The position numbers were made by a program, and so were the translations under genes. From DATCJA01 sp963734635 (GTDB lineage: Bacteria; Acidobacteriota; Vicinamibacteria; Vicinamibacterales; UBA2999): 64,000 nt of DNA. The notes below the pieces were generated by a model, which searched no databases, was not told where the DNA came from, and worked only from the letters and a program-made list of their open reading frames with translations. Shown here piece by piece: positions 20,056-29,473 of the stretch (positions are counted from its first letter, which is position 1; every line of letters begins with the position of its first letter). The stretch covers positions 310,001 to 374,000 of the forward strand of contig CAVTIA010000010.1 in NCBI GenBank assembly GCA_963734635.1, written 5' to 3'.

Positions 20056-21461
20056 CAGGCGCTCGTCTCCCGTCGTTTCAGTGCTTCTATGAGACGCTTC
20101 GGCAACGTACCAATCGAGCCCGCTCCGAGCGTAATGACCGCGTCTCCGGCTCGAGCTGCCTTCAGCACCTCGGGCACGACGTCCTCGATCCGCCGCGCGA
20201 TGCGAACGGGTAGCTCCGGTGCGGTCCTCTGGATCGAGGCCGCAAGCGCCTCCACCGTGACACCCGCGATCGGGTCCTCGCCGGCGGGATAGACATCCGT
20301 GAGCACGATCTCGTCGGCCTCCTTCAGCGCCGGGCCAAATTCATCCATGAGCTGTTGCGTGCGTGTATACCGGTGCGGCTGAAAGGCAACGATTAGGCGC
20401 CGGGCAAGCGCGGTGCGGGCCGCGGCAAGGACTGCCGCAATCTCGGTCGGGTGATGGGCGTAGTCGTCCACCACGACGACGCCGCCAGCTTCGCCGTACC
20501 GCTCGAACCGACGCTCAGGCGCCTCGAACACTCGAAGCGAGCCGGCGACCTCGTCGAACGGAACGCCGACCTGCGAAGCGACGGCGACAGCGGCCATGGC
20601 GTTCTGGAGGTTGTGGCGCCCGGGCAACATGACCTCGAGTGTGCCAAGACGCTCGGACGCGCCCTCGCGGCGTCGATGCACGACGCAGCGGCCCCCGAAG
20701 GTTCCAACCTCCACCTCCGTGCCCGTGAAATTGGCCAAAGGGTTCGTGACGCCGTATGTCACGAGCCTTCGCCTGAGCCGCGGCAGCACTGGCACGAGAT
20801 GCGGGTCGTCGGCGCACGCGACGACGGCGCCGTAGAAGGGAACCTTGTTCGCAAACTCCGCGAACGCCTGCTGAAGTTCCTCGAAGCTTCCGTAGCTCTC
20901 CATGTGCTCGCGATCGATGTTCGTAATCACCGCGATCGATGGCCACAGCATCAGAAACGACCGATCGCTCTCGTCGGCTTCAGCCACCAGGTACTCACCG
21001 CGCCCGAGTCGCGCGTTGCTGCCAAACGCCCGCAACCTGCCACCAATGACAGCGTCCGGATCGAGACCGCCGCGGGCGAGTACGAACGCAATCATCGACG
21101 TCGTGGTCGTCTTGCCGTGGGCGCCGGCGACGGCGATCGAGAACCGCATGCGCATCAGCTCCGCGAGCATCTCGGCGCGTGGAATGACCGGGATGCCCCG
21201 TCGCGTGGCCTCAGCGATCTCGGGGTTCGTGGGCCGCACGGCGGAAGACACCACCACGACGTCGGCGTCGCCGACATTGCGTTCGGCGTGTCCCTCGTAC
21301 ACCTTCACGCCGACACTTTGCTGCAGTCGTACAGTCAGTTCCGATCCTTTCATGTCCGAACCGCTCACCTCGTACCCGAGGTTCGCGAGCAGCTCGGCGA
21401 TGCCGCTCATGCCCACCCCACCGATGCCCACAAAGTGAATTCGCCGGGTCTTACCGAGCAA
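20055..21461 (-). CDS. murC: UDP-N-acetylmuramate--L-alanine ligase MurC
   Basis: 468 residues if the TTG at 21461 is used (LLGKTRRIHFVGIGGVGMSG), with GAGG nine bases upstream. Longer frames run into murG and are rejected. Motifs: GIGGVGMSG (UDP-binding), GAHGKTTTTSMIA (ATP P-loop, about 108-121), EADESDRSF, and FQPHRYTRT near the C-terminal domain. It adds L-Ala to UDP-MurNAc, the first Mur ligase step. The 73-bp spacer after murG holds a heptamer array, so the start region is unusual and the exact start is uncertain. Confidence 0.93.
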   Translation of the reverse strand: MLGKTRRIHFVGIGGVGMSGIAELLANLGYEVSGSDMKGSELTVRLQQSVGVKVYEGHAERNVGDADVVVVSSAVRPTNPEIAEATRRGIPVIPRAEMLAELMRMRFSIAVAGAHGKTTTTSMIAFVLARGGLDPDAVIGGRLRAFGSNARLGRGEYLVAEADESDRSFLMLWPSIAVITNIDREHMESYGSFEELQQAFAEFANKVPFYGAVVACADDPHLVPVLPRLRRRLVTYGVTNPLANFTGTEVEVGTFGGRCVVHRRREGASERLGTLEVMLPGRHNLQNAMAAVAVASQVGVPFDEVAGSLRVFEAPERRFERYGEAGGVVVVDDYAHHPTEIAAVLAAARTALARRLIVAFQPHRYTRTQQLMDEFGPALKEADEIVLTDVYPAGEDPIAGVTVEALAASIQRTAPELPVRIARRIEDVVPEVLKAARAGDAVITLGAGSIGTLPKRLIEALKRRETSA

Positions 21462-21471
21462 ACGACGTTGC

Positions 21472-21513
21472 CTCAGTTCTTGCGTTCCAGGTACCAAGTT
21501 CCAGGTTCGGCGT
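21472..21513. repeat. Heptamer-word array between murG and murC (TCCAGGT / ACCTGGA)
   Basis: On the plus strand six 7-nt words keep register: CTCAGTT, CTTGCGT, TCCAGGT, ACCAAGT, TCCAGGT, TCGGCGT. It fills most of the 73-bp space between the murG stop and the murC TTG start, inside an otherwise tightly coupled operon, and so forms the 5' leader of murC translation. GGTACC near 21490 is palindromic. Confidence 0.55.
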
Positions 21514-21534
21514 CGGCCCAGAATCCGGAGCCGT

Positions 21535-22677
21535 TCATGTCGCGTCGCCAGCAAGCGCAAGCACTCGATCGACGATGACTCGCGCCGCGTCGGGACGTGC
21601 GAGTCGCCGCGCTGCCTCGCCGACCTGCCGCCGCTCTTCGGCGTTCTCGGCAAACGCGACGATCTCCGCTGCCAACCGATCCCCCGAGAGCTCGCGCTGA
21701 TCCAACATGTGCGCGGCGCCCTGCCTGACCAGCGCAAGCGCGTTCTTGCGCTGGTGATCGTCGGTCGCGGTCGGCAGCGGCACCAGGATGGCGGCCCTTC
21801 CTGCCGCTGTCAGCTCGGCGATCGTCGTCGCGCCCGCCCGGCAGACGACGAGATCGGCGGCTTTCATCTCTCTGTCCATCGCAAACAGGAACGGCTCGAC
21901 GCGCGCTTCCAACCCGGCACGCCGGTAGCTGTCCCGGACCACCTCCAGATCGCGCTCTCCAGTCTGGTGCGTAATCGCCACTCGCGGTTCGGCAGCCAGG
22001 CGCGGCGCTGCCTCCACCATGGCCACGTTGATCGCGTGCGCGCCCTGAGAGCCGCCAAAAACTAGAACCCGCGCCGTCCGCGACGGCGAAACCGCGGAAT
22101 CCCCATCGCGCCCGCGCGATGACTCGTCACTGTGATGCCCATGTGCCCCCTCGTTCTGGAAGAACTCCGGCCTGACCGGGTTGCCTGAGACGAACGCCTT
22201 GCTCCCGAAGAACCGAGCGCTTTCTTCGTACGTAACTGCTGCGGCATCGACCACACGCGCGAGCAGACGGTTGGTCAGCCCTGGCATCGCGTTCTGCTCG
22301 ATCAGCACCGTCGGGATGCCACGAAGCGCTGCGATGAGAACCACCGGACCCGAGCTGTAGCCTCCGACGCCGATCACCACGGCAGGACGCCGTTGCGTCA
22401 CGACGTTCCAGGCATCGACTGCACTCAGAGGCAACAGGCCGAGGCCTCGAATGAGCGGCCCAATGGCCTTGCCCTTCAGGCCTGCGCTGCGGATCACATC
22501 GAGGGGAAACCCTTCGCGCGGGATCACCCGCGCCTCGAGCCCTGCGGCAGTCCCCACGAAGGCGACCTGTGCCTCGGGCACACGTGCCGCGATTTCGCGA
22601 GCGACCGCAATCCCCGGATACAAGTGGCCTCCGGTTCCCCCACCCGCAATCAGCACCGACAAGGGCATCGTCGGCAC
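21535..22677 (-). CDS. murG: Undecaprenyldiphospho-muramoylpentapeptide beta-N-acetylglucosaminyltransferase MurG
   Basis: 380 residues. GT28 motifs: GGGTGGHLYPGIAVA near the N-terminus (lipid I side), VLVFGGSQGAHAIN (about 205) and VCRAGATTIAELTAAG plus LPTATDDHQRKNA in the UDP-GlcNAc-binding domain. It makes lipid II at the inner face of the membrane. A low-similarity insertion with HHSDESSRGRDGDSA sits before GGSQGA. The start is GTG at 22677, adjacent to the ftsW stop, or the ATG three codons on at 22668. Confidence 0.96.
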   Translation of the reverse strand: MPTMPLSVLIAGGGTGGHLYPGIAVAREIAARVPEAQVAFVGTAAGLEARVIPREGFPLDVIRSAGLKGKAIGPLIRGLGLLPLSAVDAWNVVTQRRPAVVIGVGGYSSGPVVLIAALRGIPTVLIEQNAMPGLTNRLLARVVDAAAVTYEESARFFGSKAFVSGNPVRPEFFQNEGAHGHHSDESSRGRDGDSAVSPSRTARVLVFGGSQGAHAINVAMVEAAPRLAAEPRVAITHQTGERDLEVVRDSYRRAGLEARVEPFLFAMDREMKAADLVVCRAGATTIAELTAAGRAAILVPLPTATDDHQRKNALALVRQGAAHMLDQRELSGDRLAAEIVAFAENAEERRQVGEAARRLARPDAARVIVDRVLALAGDAT

Positions 22678-23778
22678 TCACGCGTGAGCCGTCTCGTGTT
22701 GTGAGATGTTCAGCAACACGCCCATCCCGACCAGACTCACGACGAGCGACGATCCGCCGGCGCTTACCAGAGGGAGCGGGATGCCCTTGGTCGGCATCAG
22801 GCCGAGGACGACGCTCATGTTCACGAATGCCTGCACCACGATCATGATGGTCATGCCAAGCGCCACGAATGCGCCAAACGCGTCCTGCGCGCGCAGCGTG
22901 ATGCGCAGACCGCGCCACGCGATCAGGCAGAAGCACACGAGCGTAGTCGTGGCGCCGATGAGGCCGAGCTCCTCTCCGATGACCGCATAGATGAAGTCCG
23001 TATGCGGCTCCGGCAGGTAGAACAGCTTCTGAACGCCGGCCATCAGCCCCCGCCCGAACACTCCTCCTGTGCCCACCGCAATGAGCGACTGGATGATCTG
23101 GAAACCGTCGCCCAACGGATCCGCCCAGGGATCCCAGAACGCGAGCAGTCGCCGTCGCCGGTACGGCGCACTGACGAGGACCACGTAAATTGCAGGGAGC
23201 ACCACGAGCAAAGTGCCGATCAGGTATCGATAGTGCAAGCCGGCGGCGAATATCATCGCGGCGACGATCAGCACCAGCGCCATCGCGGTGCCGAAATCGG
23301 GTTCGAGCAGAATCAGCGCCACCATAGGGCCGATGACAACCGCGATTGGGAGCAGCGAATACGAAAGTTCGTCGATGCGGTGCATCCTCCGCTCGAGAAT
23401 CAGCGCCGTAAAGAACACACAGACGATCTTGGCGAACTCCGACGGCTGGATGCCGAGGCCTCCGATGCCGAGCCAGCGACGGGTGCCGTTTACCGGAGCG
23501 CTGAACAGCACGCCGAGCAGGGTCAGCCCAACGGCTCCGATGAGCGCCCAGATGAAAGTGTCGTTGCGATAGGCGCGGTAATCCACGTGCATCGCCACCC
23601 AGAGCGCGGCGATACCGAGAACGGCCCACATGACCTGCCGGATCACGAACAAGTACGGCTGCTGGAATCGCTCGAGCGCGACGAGGGCGGAGGCGCTGTA
23701 GACCATGATGATGCTCGCGAACACGAGCAGCAACGTCGCCGTGAACATCACTCTGTCAGCCTTGAGCTTTCGCGCCAT
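22678..23778 (-). CDS. ftsW: Cell-wall polymerase / division protein FtsW
   Basis: 366 residues, about ten hydrophobic segments, SEDS family. Diagnostic stretches are NGTRRWLGIGGLGIQPSEFAKI (about 101-122, including the conserved extracellular loop), the long periplasmic loop with YRRRRLLAFWDPWADPLGDGFQIIQSLIAVGTGGVFGRGL, the PEPHTDFIYAVIGEELGLIGA motif and PTKGIPLPLVSAGGSS. It polymerises septal glycan with FtsI. RodA is the alternative, but its place between murD and murG in the dcw cluster supports FtsW. It is preceded by a 318-bp gap. Confidence 0.95.
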   Translation of the reverse strand: MARKLKADRVMFTATLLLVFASIIMVYSASALVALERFQQPYLFVIRQVMWAVLGIAALWVAMHVDYRAYRNDTFIWALIGAVGLTLLGVLFSAPVNGTRRWLGIGGLGIQPSEFAKIVCVFFTALILERRMHRIDELSYSLLPIAVVIGPMVALILLEPDFGTAMALVLIVAAMIFAAGLHYRYLIGTLLVVLPAIYVVLVSAPYRRRRLLAFWDPWADPLGDGFQIIQSLIAVGTGGVFGRGLMAGVQKLFYLPEPHTDFIYAVIGEELGLIGATTTLVCFCLIAWRGLRITLRAQDAFGAFVALGMTIMIVVQAFVNMSVVLGLMPTKGIPLPLVSAGGSSLVVSLVGMGVLLNISQHETAHA

Positions 23779-24096
23779 CTGAAGTGCCTCTGCCGTTTCC
23801 CTGGGCCTGAGCCCTGCCTAGCCTTGTGCTTGTGCTTTGTGCCTTTGCGCTCCTCTGATCCCCGATCCCCGAGTCCTGGGCGTAAAGTTTTTACGCGGCC
23901 GCCCGAAACGAAGGGTGCACCGCGGATCGATTAAGATCACGATCCCGCGAGCCGGACCTCACGGTCCGCCGGAGTAAGCGGTCAGCAGTCATCAGTCGGC
24001 CCGTGGAAGGGACACCGACCTCGCAGACCGGGGTAGCCTGCGTTCCCAGCGGCTGGCTCCTCTCCGCGCCGAAACCGACTGACGACTGCTCACCGC
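23779..24096. other. 318-bp non-coding break in the dcw cluster between murD and ftsW
   Basis: No gene is supported in either strand. It holds a long heptamer array next to ftsW (23803-23881), a small inverted repeat CGTAAA/TTTACG (23881-23895), and a second array with complementary arms next to murD (23978-23998 and 24072-24099). The middle part (about 23896-23975) shows nothing I recognise. No convincing promoter is visible, although ftsW and downstream genes might need one. Confidence 0.7.
23803..23881. repeat. Heptamer-word array upstream of ftsW
   Basis: Eleven consecutive words, all 7 nt except one of 6: GGGCCTG, AGCCCTG, CCTAGCC, TTGTGCT, TGTGCT, TTGTGCC, TTTGCGC, TCCTCTG, ATCCCCG, ATCCCCG, AGTCCTG. 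The word drifts along the array, from CCTG through TTGTGC to ATCCCCG, while the 7-nt period holds. It lies 25 bp upstream of the ftsW start on the opposite reading side. Confidence 0.7.
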
Positions 24097-24099
24097 TCA
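23978..24099. repeat. Heptamer-word array with complementary arms abutting the murD stop codon
   Basis: On the minus strand the words begin with the murD stop codon itself: TGAGCGG, TGAGCAG, TCGTCAG, TCGGTTT (24099 down to 24072). About 75 bp further, the plus strand has GCGGTCA, GCAGTCA, TCAGTCG (23978-23998), the complementary set. The arms could pair as a hairpin enclosing about 73 bp. Confidence 0.6.
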
Positions 24100-25464
24100 C
24101 TCCATCCGTTGTTTCAGCCGCGCGACTTCCTCCTTGAACGTGTTCCCACGCTCTGCGTAGTCCCGAAACCAATCGAAGCTCGAGCACGCCGGCGCCAGCA
24201 GTACGACGCCGCTCGCGCCGGCCGCCTCGTAACCGCGCTCAACCGCCTCGCGCATCGACCCGGCATCGATCACTGGCACCACTCCGTCCAGCGCCTGGTG
24301 AATAAGAGGCGTTGCCTCTCCGATCGCAATGACAGCGGTGCCGGAGGCCGCCAGCGGCTCGCGAAGCTGCTTGAGGTCTCCGCCCTTGAATCGGCCGCCA
24401 ACGATCGCGACCACGCCGCGCGGAAAGCTTTCGATGGATCGACGTGCCGCCTCGACGTTCGTCGCTTTGGAGTCGTTGACGAAGCGAACGCCACGCACTT
24501 CGCCGGCCGACTCCATCGTGTGCTCCAGACCGCGAAAGCCCTGCAGTCCCTTCGCCAGTGCCTGCGGCGGGCAACCGGCCAGCGACGCAGCCGCGCTCGC
24601 AGCCAGGACGTTGTGCAGCATGTGGCGACCGGTCAGCTCCACCGCCGCGAGCGGGAACAGGCGCTCCGTGCTCGTAGCCGTCCGCCTGACGATCCAGTCC
24701 TCGTCGACGACGAAGCCGTCCGATATGCGTCCGGATAGTGAGAACAGCTCTTTCCGTGCGGCGATGCCGCGGCTATGTGCCATCACGGTAGGGTCGTCAG
24801 CATTGACGACGGCCCAATCGTCCTGCGTCTGGTGGGCAAAGATGCGCGCCTTGGCCGCAACGTAGGACTCGACGGTCGGATGTCGATCCAGGTGATCGTC
24901 CGCGATGTTGAGCCACACTGCGATCCACGGGCGAAATGTCGACGTCGCCTCGAGCTGAAAGCTGCTCGTCTCGACTACGTGCACCGTGTCCGGCGTGGAT
25001 GCGTCGACCTGTGCGCTCAGCGGCACTCCGATGTTGCCGCCCACGAGCGTCGTCTGGCCGGCCGCGCCGAGCATCCGGCCAAGCAAGGTCGTGGTAGTGG
25101 ACTTTCCCTTCGTCCCGGTGATCGCTATGACGCGGCCGCGGGTCCAGCGCCACGCCAGCTCGAGCTCGCCGATGATTTCCGTTCCCCGTTTCTGCGCGCT
25201 CTCGAAGATCGGTTGGTCGAGCGGCACGCCCGGGCTCACCACAATGAGATCCGCCGCAGCAATCGTTTCTGGGCGATGCCCGCCCAGTTCGAGGGTGACG
25301 CCTGCAGCGCGCAATCGATCGGCGGCGTCGACGGTGTCGCGAATATCAGTAAGCGTCACAATTGCCCCGCGCCTCGCGAGCGCCTCGGCGGCCGCAATGC
25401 CGCTGCGTGCTGCACCGACCACGAGCACGCGGCGATCCCGAACGATGAAGTCACCTTGACCCAC
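24097..25464 (-). CDS. murD: UDP-N-acetylmuramoylalanine--D-glutamate ligase MurD
   Basis: 455 residues, GTG start 4 bp after mraY. N-terminal Rossmann-like domain (VLVVGAARSGIAAAEAL), P-loop ITGTKGKSTTTTLLGRML (about 116-133), NIADDHLDRHPTVESY, and the C-terminal domain with VNDSKATN and IVGGRFKGGDL, both classical MurD motifs. It adds D-Glu to UDP-MurNAc-L-Ala. Its stop codon is the first triplet of a heptamer array, so the transcription unit is interrupted by 318 bp before ftsW. Confidence 0.96.
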   Translation of the reverse strand: MGQGDFIVRDRRVLVVGAARSGIAAAEALARRGAIVTLTDIRDTVDAADRLRAAGVTLELGGHRPETIAAADLIVVSPGVPLDQPIFESAQKRGTEIIGELELAWRWTRGRVIAITGTKGKSTTTTLLGRMLGAAGQTTLVGGNIGVPLSAQVDASTPDTVHVVETSSFQLEATSTFRPWIAVWLNIADDHLDRHPTVESYVAAKARIFAHQTQDDWAVVNADDPTVMAHSRGIAARKELFSLSGRISDGFVVDEDWIVRRTATSTERLFPLAAVELTGRHMLHNVLAASAAASLAGCPPQALAKGLQGFRGLEHTMESAGEVRGVRFVNDSKATNVEAARRSIESFPRGVVAIVGGRFKGGDLKQLREPLAASGTAVIAIGEATPLIHQALDGVVPVIDAGSMREAVERGYEAAGASGVVLLAPACSSFDWFRDYAERGNTFKEEVARLKQRME

Positions 25465-25468
25465 GCCA

Positions 25469-26554
25469 TCACCGAATCTTCAACGTCGTGAGGCTGAACA
25501 GCGCGAACACGACCGCGGCGATGAGAAAACGCGTGATGACTTTCGGTTCGCTCCATCCGATCAGCTCGAAGTGGTGATGGATGGGCGCCATCTTGAATAC
25601 GCGTTGTCCGGTCAATTTGAACGAGGCGACCTGCAGGATCACGGAGAGCGCCTCGATCACGAACACGCCGCCCACAATAGGGAGGAGGAGCTCCTGCTTG
25701 ATCAGGATGGCGACGGTGCCGAGCGCGCCGCCAAGCGCGAGAGAGCCGACGTCCCCCATGAAGATCTCGGCAGGGTACGAGTTGTACCAGAGGAATCCCA
25801 GGCTCGCACCGACGAGCGCTCCACAGAAAATCGTCAGCTCGCCTGCGGGCTGAAAACGGACGAGCAGCAGGTAATCTGCGAGGACCGCGTGGCCCGTGAC
25901 GTACGCGAGTGCCGTAAAAGCTGCCGCGGCAACGCCGAACGTACTGATAGCCAGGCCGTCCAGACCGTCCGTGAGGTTGACGGCATTGCTGGCCCCAACG
26001 AGCACCAGCACCGTAAACGCGATGTAGAACCATCCCAGATCGGGAATCAGGTTCTTGAAGAACGGAAATATGAGGCGCGTGTTGTACAGATTGTTCGCCG
26101 CCAGCGTCATGAGCACGATGCCTACGGCCACCGCGATGACAATCTGCAGCCCCATCTTGTAGCGCGGGCGAAGGCCGTGGTGCGAGCGGCGAACAATCTT
26201 GAGGTAGTCGTCCGCAAACCCTACGGCGCCGAACGCGCACGTGGCCATCACGGCAATCCAGACGTACGGATTGGACAGATCGGCCCACAGCAGCGTAGGG
26301 ACGACCGCAGCGGTCAGAATCAGCAGACCGCCCATGGTGGGCGTGCCGGCCTTGGCGCGATGCGATTGCGGTCCTTCCTGTCGAATCACCTGACCGATCT
26401 GGAAGTCGCGCAACTTCCGGATCATCCAAGGTCCGAGGACCAGGCTGATGAACAGCGCCGTCAAGCTCGCCGCCGCCGTACCAAACGTGATGTACCGCAC
26501 GACGTTCAAGGCGCCGAAGTACGGCTCGAGCGGCGGCAGGAGGTCGTACAACAT
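25469..26554 (-). CDS. mraY: Phospho-N-acetylmuramoyl-pentapeptide transferase MraY
   Basis: 361 residues with about ten transmembrane segments. Conserved cytoplasmic motifs: GTPTMGGLLI, GFADDYLKI (catalytic DD), NAVNLTDGLDGLA (Mg-binding Asp), LGFLWYNSYPAEIFMGDVGSLALGG and MAPIHHHFELIGWSEPKV. It transfers phospho-MurNAc-pentapeptide to undecaprenyl phosphate, giving lipid I. Start overlaps the murF stop by one base (TGATG). Confidence 0.97.
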   Translation of the reverse strand: MLYDLLPPLEPYFGALNVVRYITFGTAAASLTALFISLVLGPWMIRKLRDFQIGQVIRQEGPQSHRAKAGTPTMGGLLILTAAVVPTLLWADLSNPYVWIAVMATCAFGAVGFADDYLKIVRRSHHGLRPRYKMGLQIVIAVAVGIVLMTLAANNLYNTRLIFPFFKNLIPDLGWFYIAFTVLVLVGASNAVNLTDGLDGLAISTFGVAAAAFTALAYVTGHAVLADYLLLVRFQPAGELTIFCGALVGASLGFLWYNSYPAEIFMGDVGSLALGGALGTVAILIKQELLLPIVGGVFVIEALSVILQVASFKLTGQRVFKMAPIHHHFELIGWSEPKVITRFLIAAVVFALFSLTTLKIR

Positions 26555-27960
26555 CAGCTGAACTCCGCCGCGATGCGATCGGCCACGAGATCCGTACGTG
26601 TCCCCCGCGACCCTTTCACCAGCACGAGGTCTCCTGCCCGTATGTGACCCGCCACTTCAGATGCCGCGAGATCGCTGCGTTCGAAATACGTGACTGCCGA
26701 CGCCGGCATTCCGGCGGCAATCGCGGCGTCGGCCAGGCGTCGCGCACCGTCGCCGCCTATCGTGACCAGCAGACGGAGTCCCGCCGTGGCGGCGTAGCGC
26801 CCCAATTCCGCGTGCAGTGCGGCTGTCTGATCCCCAAGCTCCAGCATCTCGCCCAACACAGCGACCCTGCGTGCGACGCGCGGCTCTTTCGCAACGACGT
26901 CGAGCGCCTGGCGCAACGCTGAGGGGCTCGAGTTATACGAATCGTCTACGAGCACGATGCCGCCACGCAGCCGGTGGACGACGCCCCGCCGATCGGCGGA
27001 CTTGAGCCGGCCAGCCGCCGCGACGACCGCATCCAGCGCAACACCCAGCTCGAGCGCCGCTCCGGAGGCAGCGAGCACGTTCTGCAGATTGCCCCATCCG
27101 AGCAAAGGAGTGTTCAGGATCCGCTCACCGGCCGGTGTGGAAACGCGTGCCCGCATGCCGTCGATGCCGAAATGTTCGATGTCTCGCGCGCGTACCGTCG
27201 CCGCTTCGGATACACCGAATGTGACGACTCGCCCCGCGAAGCTGCGCGCGCGTTCCATGACCCGACGATCGTCGGCGTTGCACACGAGGACATGGTCGGG
27301 CGCGGCACGCTCGAGAATTTCCGCTTTGGCGTCTGCGATCGCATCCGCCGATCCGAAGAAGCCGATGTGGGCGTCGCCCACATTCGTCCATACGCGCAGC
27401 TCTGGCTCGGCAATGGCGACAAGCGTGCTGATTTCGCCCGGATGATTCATGCCCAGTTCCATCACCGCGATGTCCGGCTTCTGTCGAAGCTGCAACAACG
27501 ACAGCGGCAGGCCGATGTGATTGTTCAGGTTCCCCTTGTTCTTCACCACGCGGAACCGCGCTGAGAGAAACTCTGCAATCGCGTCCTTCGTGGTGGTCTT
27601 TCCCGCGCTTCCCGTGATGGCCACAACGCGCGCCCCGCTAGCGCGGCGGACCGCATGTCCGAGGCGCTGCAACGCCATCGTCGTGTCATCGACTTCGATG
27701 ACCGCTCCGTGCCCGTTGGCTACGTTCCCGCCAAAGCCCCGCCTGACGATGACGCCGCCGGCGCCGCGACCGAAGGCGTCTTTGACGAAGTCGTGCCCGT
27801 CAAAGCGATCGCCGCGAAGCGCGACGAAAAAATCGCCCGGCTGCAGCACCCTCGTATCGATGACGACGTTCCCGACCTCACCCCGCGGATCACCTCGTCT
27901 GATGTCACCGGCGACCGCGTCAGCCGCCCATTCGAGGGTGAGTCGCAGTTCGTCACCCAA
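26554..27960 (-). CDS. murF: UDP-N-acetylmuramoyl-tripeptide--D-alanyl-D-alanine ligase MurF
   Basis: 468 residues from a TTG at 27960 that overlaps the murE stop, giving an N-terminus (LGDELRLTLEWAADAVAGD) like the family's. An ATG at 28011 would add 17 residues inside murE; the exact start is uncertain. Motifs: VIDTRVLQPGDFFVALRGDRFDGHDF (UMP-side domain), ITGSAGKTTTKDAIAEFL (P-loop), ELGMNHPGEISTL, and DDSYNSSPSALRQAL. It adds D-Ala-D-Ala to complete the pentapeptide; ddl, which would supply it, is not in the window. Confidence 0.95.
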   Translation of the reverse strand: MGDELRLTLEWAADAVAGDIRRGDPRGEVGNVVIDTRVLQPGDFFVALRGDRFDGHDFVKDAFGRGAGGVIVRRGFGGNVANGHGAVIEVDDTTMALQRLGHAVRRASGARVVAITGSAGKTTTKDAIAEFLSARFRVVKNKGNLNNHIGLPLSLLQLRQKPDIAVMELGMNHPGEISTLVAIAEPELRVWTNVGDAHIGFFGSADAIADAKAEILERAAPDHVLVCNADDRRVMERARSFAGRVVTFGVSEAATVRARDIEHFGIDGMRARVSTPAGERILNTPLLGWGNLQNVLAASGAALELGVALDAVVAAAGRLKSADRRGVVHRLRGGIVLVDDSYNSSPSALRQALDVVAKEPRVARRVAVLGEMLELGDQTAALHAELGRYAATAGLRLLVTIGGDGARRLADAAIAAGMPASAVTYFERSDLAASEVAGHIRAGDLVLVKGSRGTRTDLVADRIAAEFS

Positions 27961-29473
27961 CCCGTACCCGCTGACGTCGGGCCTCCAACGCCTCTCGTAC
28001 AACCGCCACATCGTCAAACGGCAGCGTGCGTCCACCGATTTCCTGGTATTTCTCGTGGCCCTTCCCGGCAATAAGGACGAGGTCTCCCGCCGCTGCGTCT
28101 TTTATTGCCTTGTAAATCGCGACGCGGCGATCGACCACGGTTAGCACCTGTACGTCCCGCTGCCGCGTTTCGGGCTGCGCTCCAAGATTGATCTCATCGA
28201 TGATCCGCTGCGGATCCTCGCTGCGCGGGTTGTCCGAAGTGATTACAACGACGTCGCTGAGCCGTGCGGCAACCATTCCCATCAGGGGCCGCTTGGTGCG
28301 ATCGCGATCGCCGCCCGCTCCAAACACCGTAATCAGCCGCCGCGCTGCAAGAGGTCGTGCCATCTCCAGCAAATTGCGCAGGGCGTCGTCGGTATGTGCA
28401 TAGTCGACGATCACACTGATGTCATCAACGGACGATGACACCTGTTCGAATCGGCCGGGCACGCCTTGCAGACGGGCGATACCGCGTTCGACGGCGTCGA
28501 TCGGCACGCCAAGGGCCGTCGTGGTACTGACCGCCGCAAGAATGTTGTAGACGTTGGGCCGACCAACGAGTGACGACCGCACGTTCAACGAACCTTGCGG
28601 GGTACGAACTTCGAACTGCAATCCTCCGAGCGAAAACGAGAGGGGCCCAGGGGTCACATCTGCCGTCCGATTGACTGCGTACGTGACTGTCCGTGTGGCC
28701 GCCTCGGCCATGGCGGACCCACGCGGATCGTCGAGGTTGACCACCGCCGGCGCGTCCGAGGGTAGCAGCTCGAACAGCCGGCGCTTGGCAGCGAAGTAGC
28801 CCTCCATGTCCGCGTGAAAGTCGAGGTGATCTCGCGTCAAGTTGGTGAAGACTCCCGCCGCGAAGTGAATGCCATCGGCACGGCGCAGCGAGAGCGCGTG
28901 CGACGACACCTCCATCGCACAGGCGCCACAGCCGGCATCGACCATCTCCCGAAGCATTGCCTGAAGCTCGGGCGCTTCAGGAGTTGTCCTGGCAGCTGCG
29001 ATCTCTCGATCGCCGATCCGATACTTCACCGTTCCCATCAGGCCGCACCTGACCCCAGCCGCTTCGAAGATCGCGCTCACGATATAGCTCGTCGTCGTCT
29101 TGCCGTTGGTCCCCGTGATGCCGACCACCCGCATCTGCCGGCTCGGATGCTGAAAAAATTCTGCGGCGAGCCACGCCAACGTGAGCCGTGCATCCTCCAC
29201 GACGATCCACGGCACCGGTGACCCAGGCGCCGCAGCGCGTTCTGAAACGACAGCCGCCGCACCAGCGGCGATCGCCTGGGGCGCAAATTCTGCGCCGTCC
29301 GCTTTCTGGCCGCGCAGGCCGACAAATACGCACCCTGGCCTGACGCTCCGCGAATCGTGAGTGACACCCTGACAGGAGACATCGAGCGCAGGCCCCCATT
29401 GCGAGAGCTGTCTCATGTCCTCCGAACGCATCACGCGTGCGAACACCTGATCGAGCAGCTCTCGAACCGTCAT
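27953..29473 (-). CDS. murE: UDP-MurNAc-tripeptide synthetase MurE, meso-diaminopimelate type
   Basis: 506 residues. DSRSVRPGCVFVGLRGQKADGAEF (N-domain), ITGTNGKTTTSYIVSAIF (P-loop, about 119-136), the TTPEAPELQ segment (carbamate/Lys region follows), LTRDHLDFHADMEGYF, and ITSDNPRSEDPQRIIDEI. The DNPRSEDP motif is the signature for meso-diaminopimelate, so the peptidoglycan is predicted to be DAP-type as expected for a Gram-negative cell. Start overlaps the ftsI stop by four bases (ATGA). Confidence 0.96.
   Translation of the reverse strand: MTVRELLDQVFARVMRSEDMRQLSQWGPALDVSCQGVTHDSRSVRPGCVFVGLRGQKADGAEFAPQAIAAGAAAVVSERAAAPGSPVPWIVVEDARLTLAWLAAEFFQHPSRQMRVVGITGTNGKTTTSYIVSAIFEAAGVRCGLMGTVKYRIGDREIAAARTTPEAPELQAMLREMVDAGCGACAMEVSSHALSLRRADGIHFAAGVFTNLTRDHLDFHADMEGYFAAKRRLFELLPSDAPAVVNLDDPRGSAMAEAATRTVTYAVNRTADVTPGPLSFSLGGLQFEVRTPQGSLNVRSSLVGRPNVYNILAAVSTTTALGVPIDAVERGIARLQGVPGRFEQVSSSVDDISVIVDYAHTDDALRNLLEMARPLAARRLITVFGAGGDRDRTKRPLMGMVAARLSDVVVITSDNPRSEDPQRIIDEINLGAQPETRQRDVQVLTVVDRRVAIYKAIKDAAAGDLVLIAGKGHEKYQEIGGRTLPFDDVAVVREALEARRQRVRVG

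Noticed and set aside
20055..21737. murC start at 21737
   Set aside because: The extension lies inside murG in another frame and has no MurC similarity.
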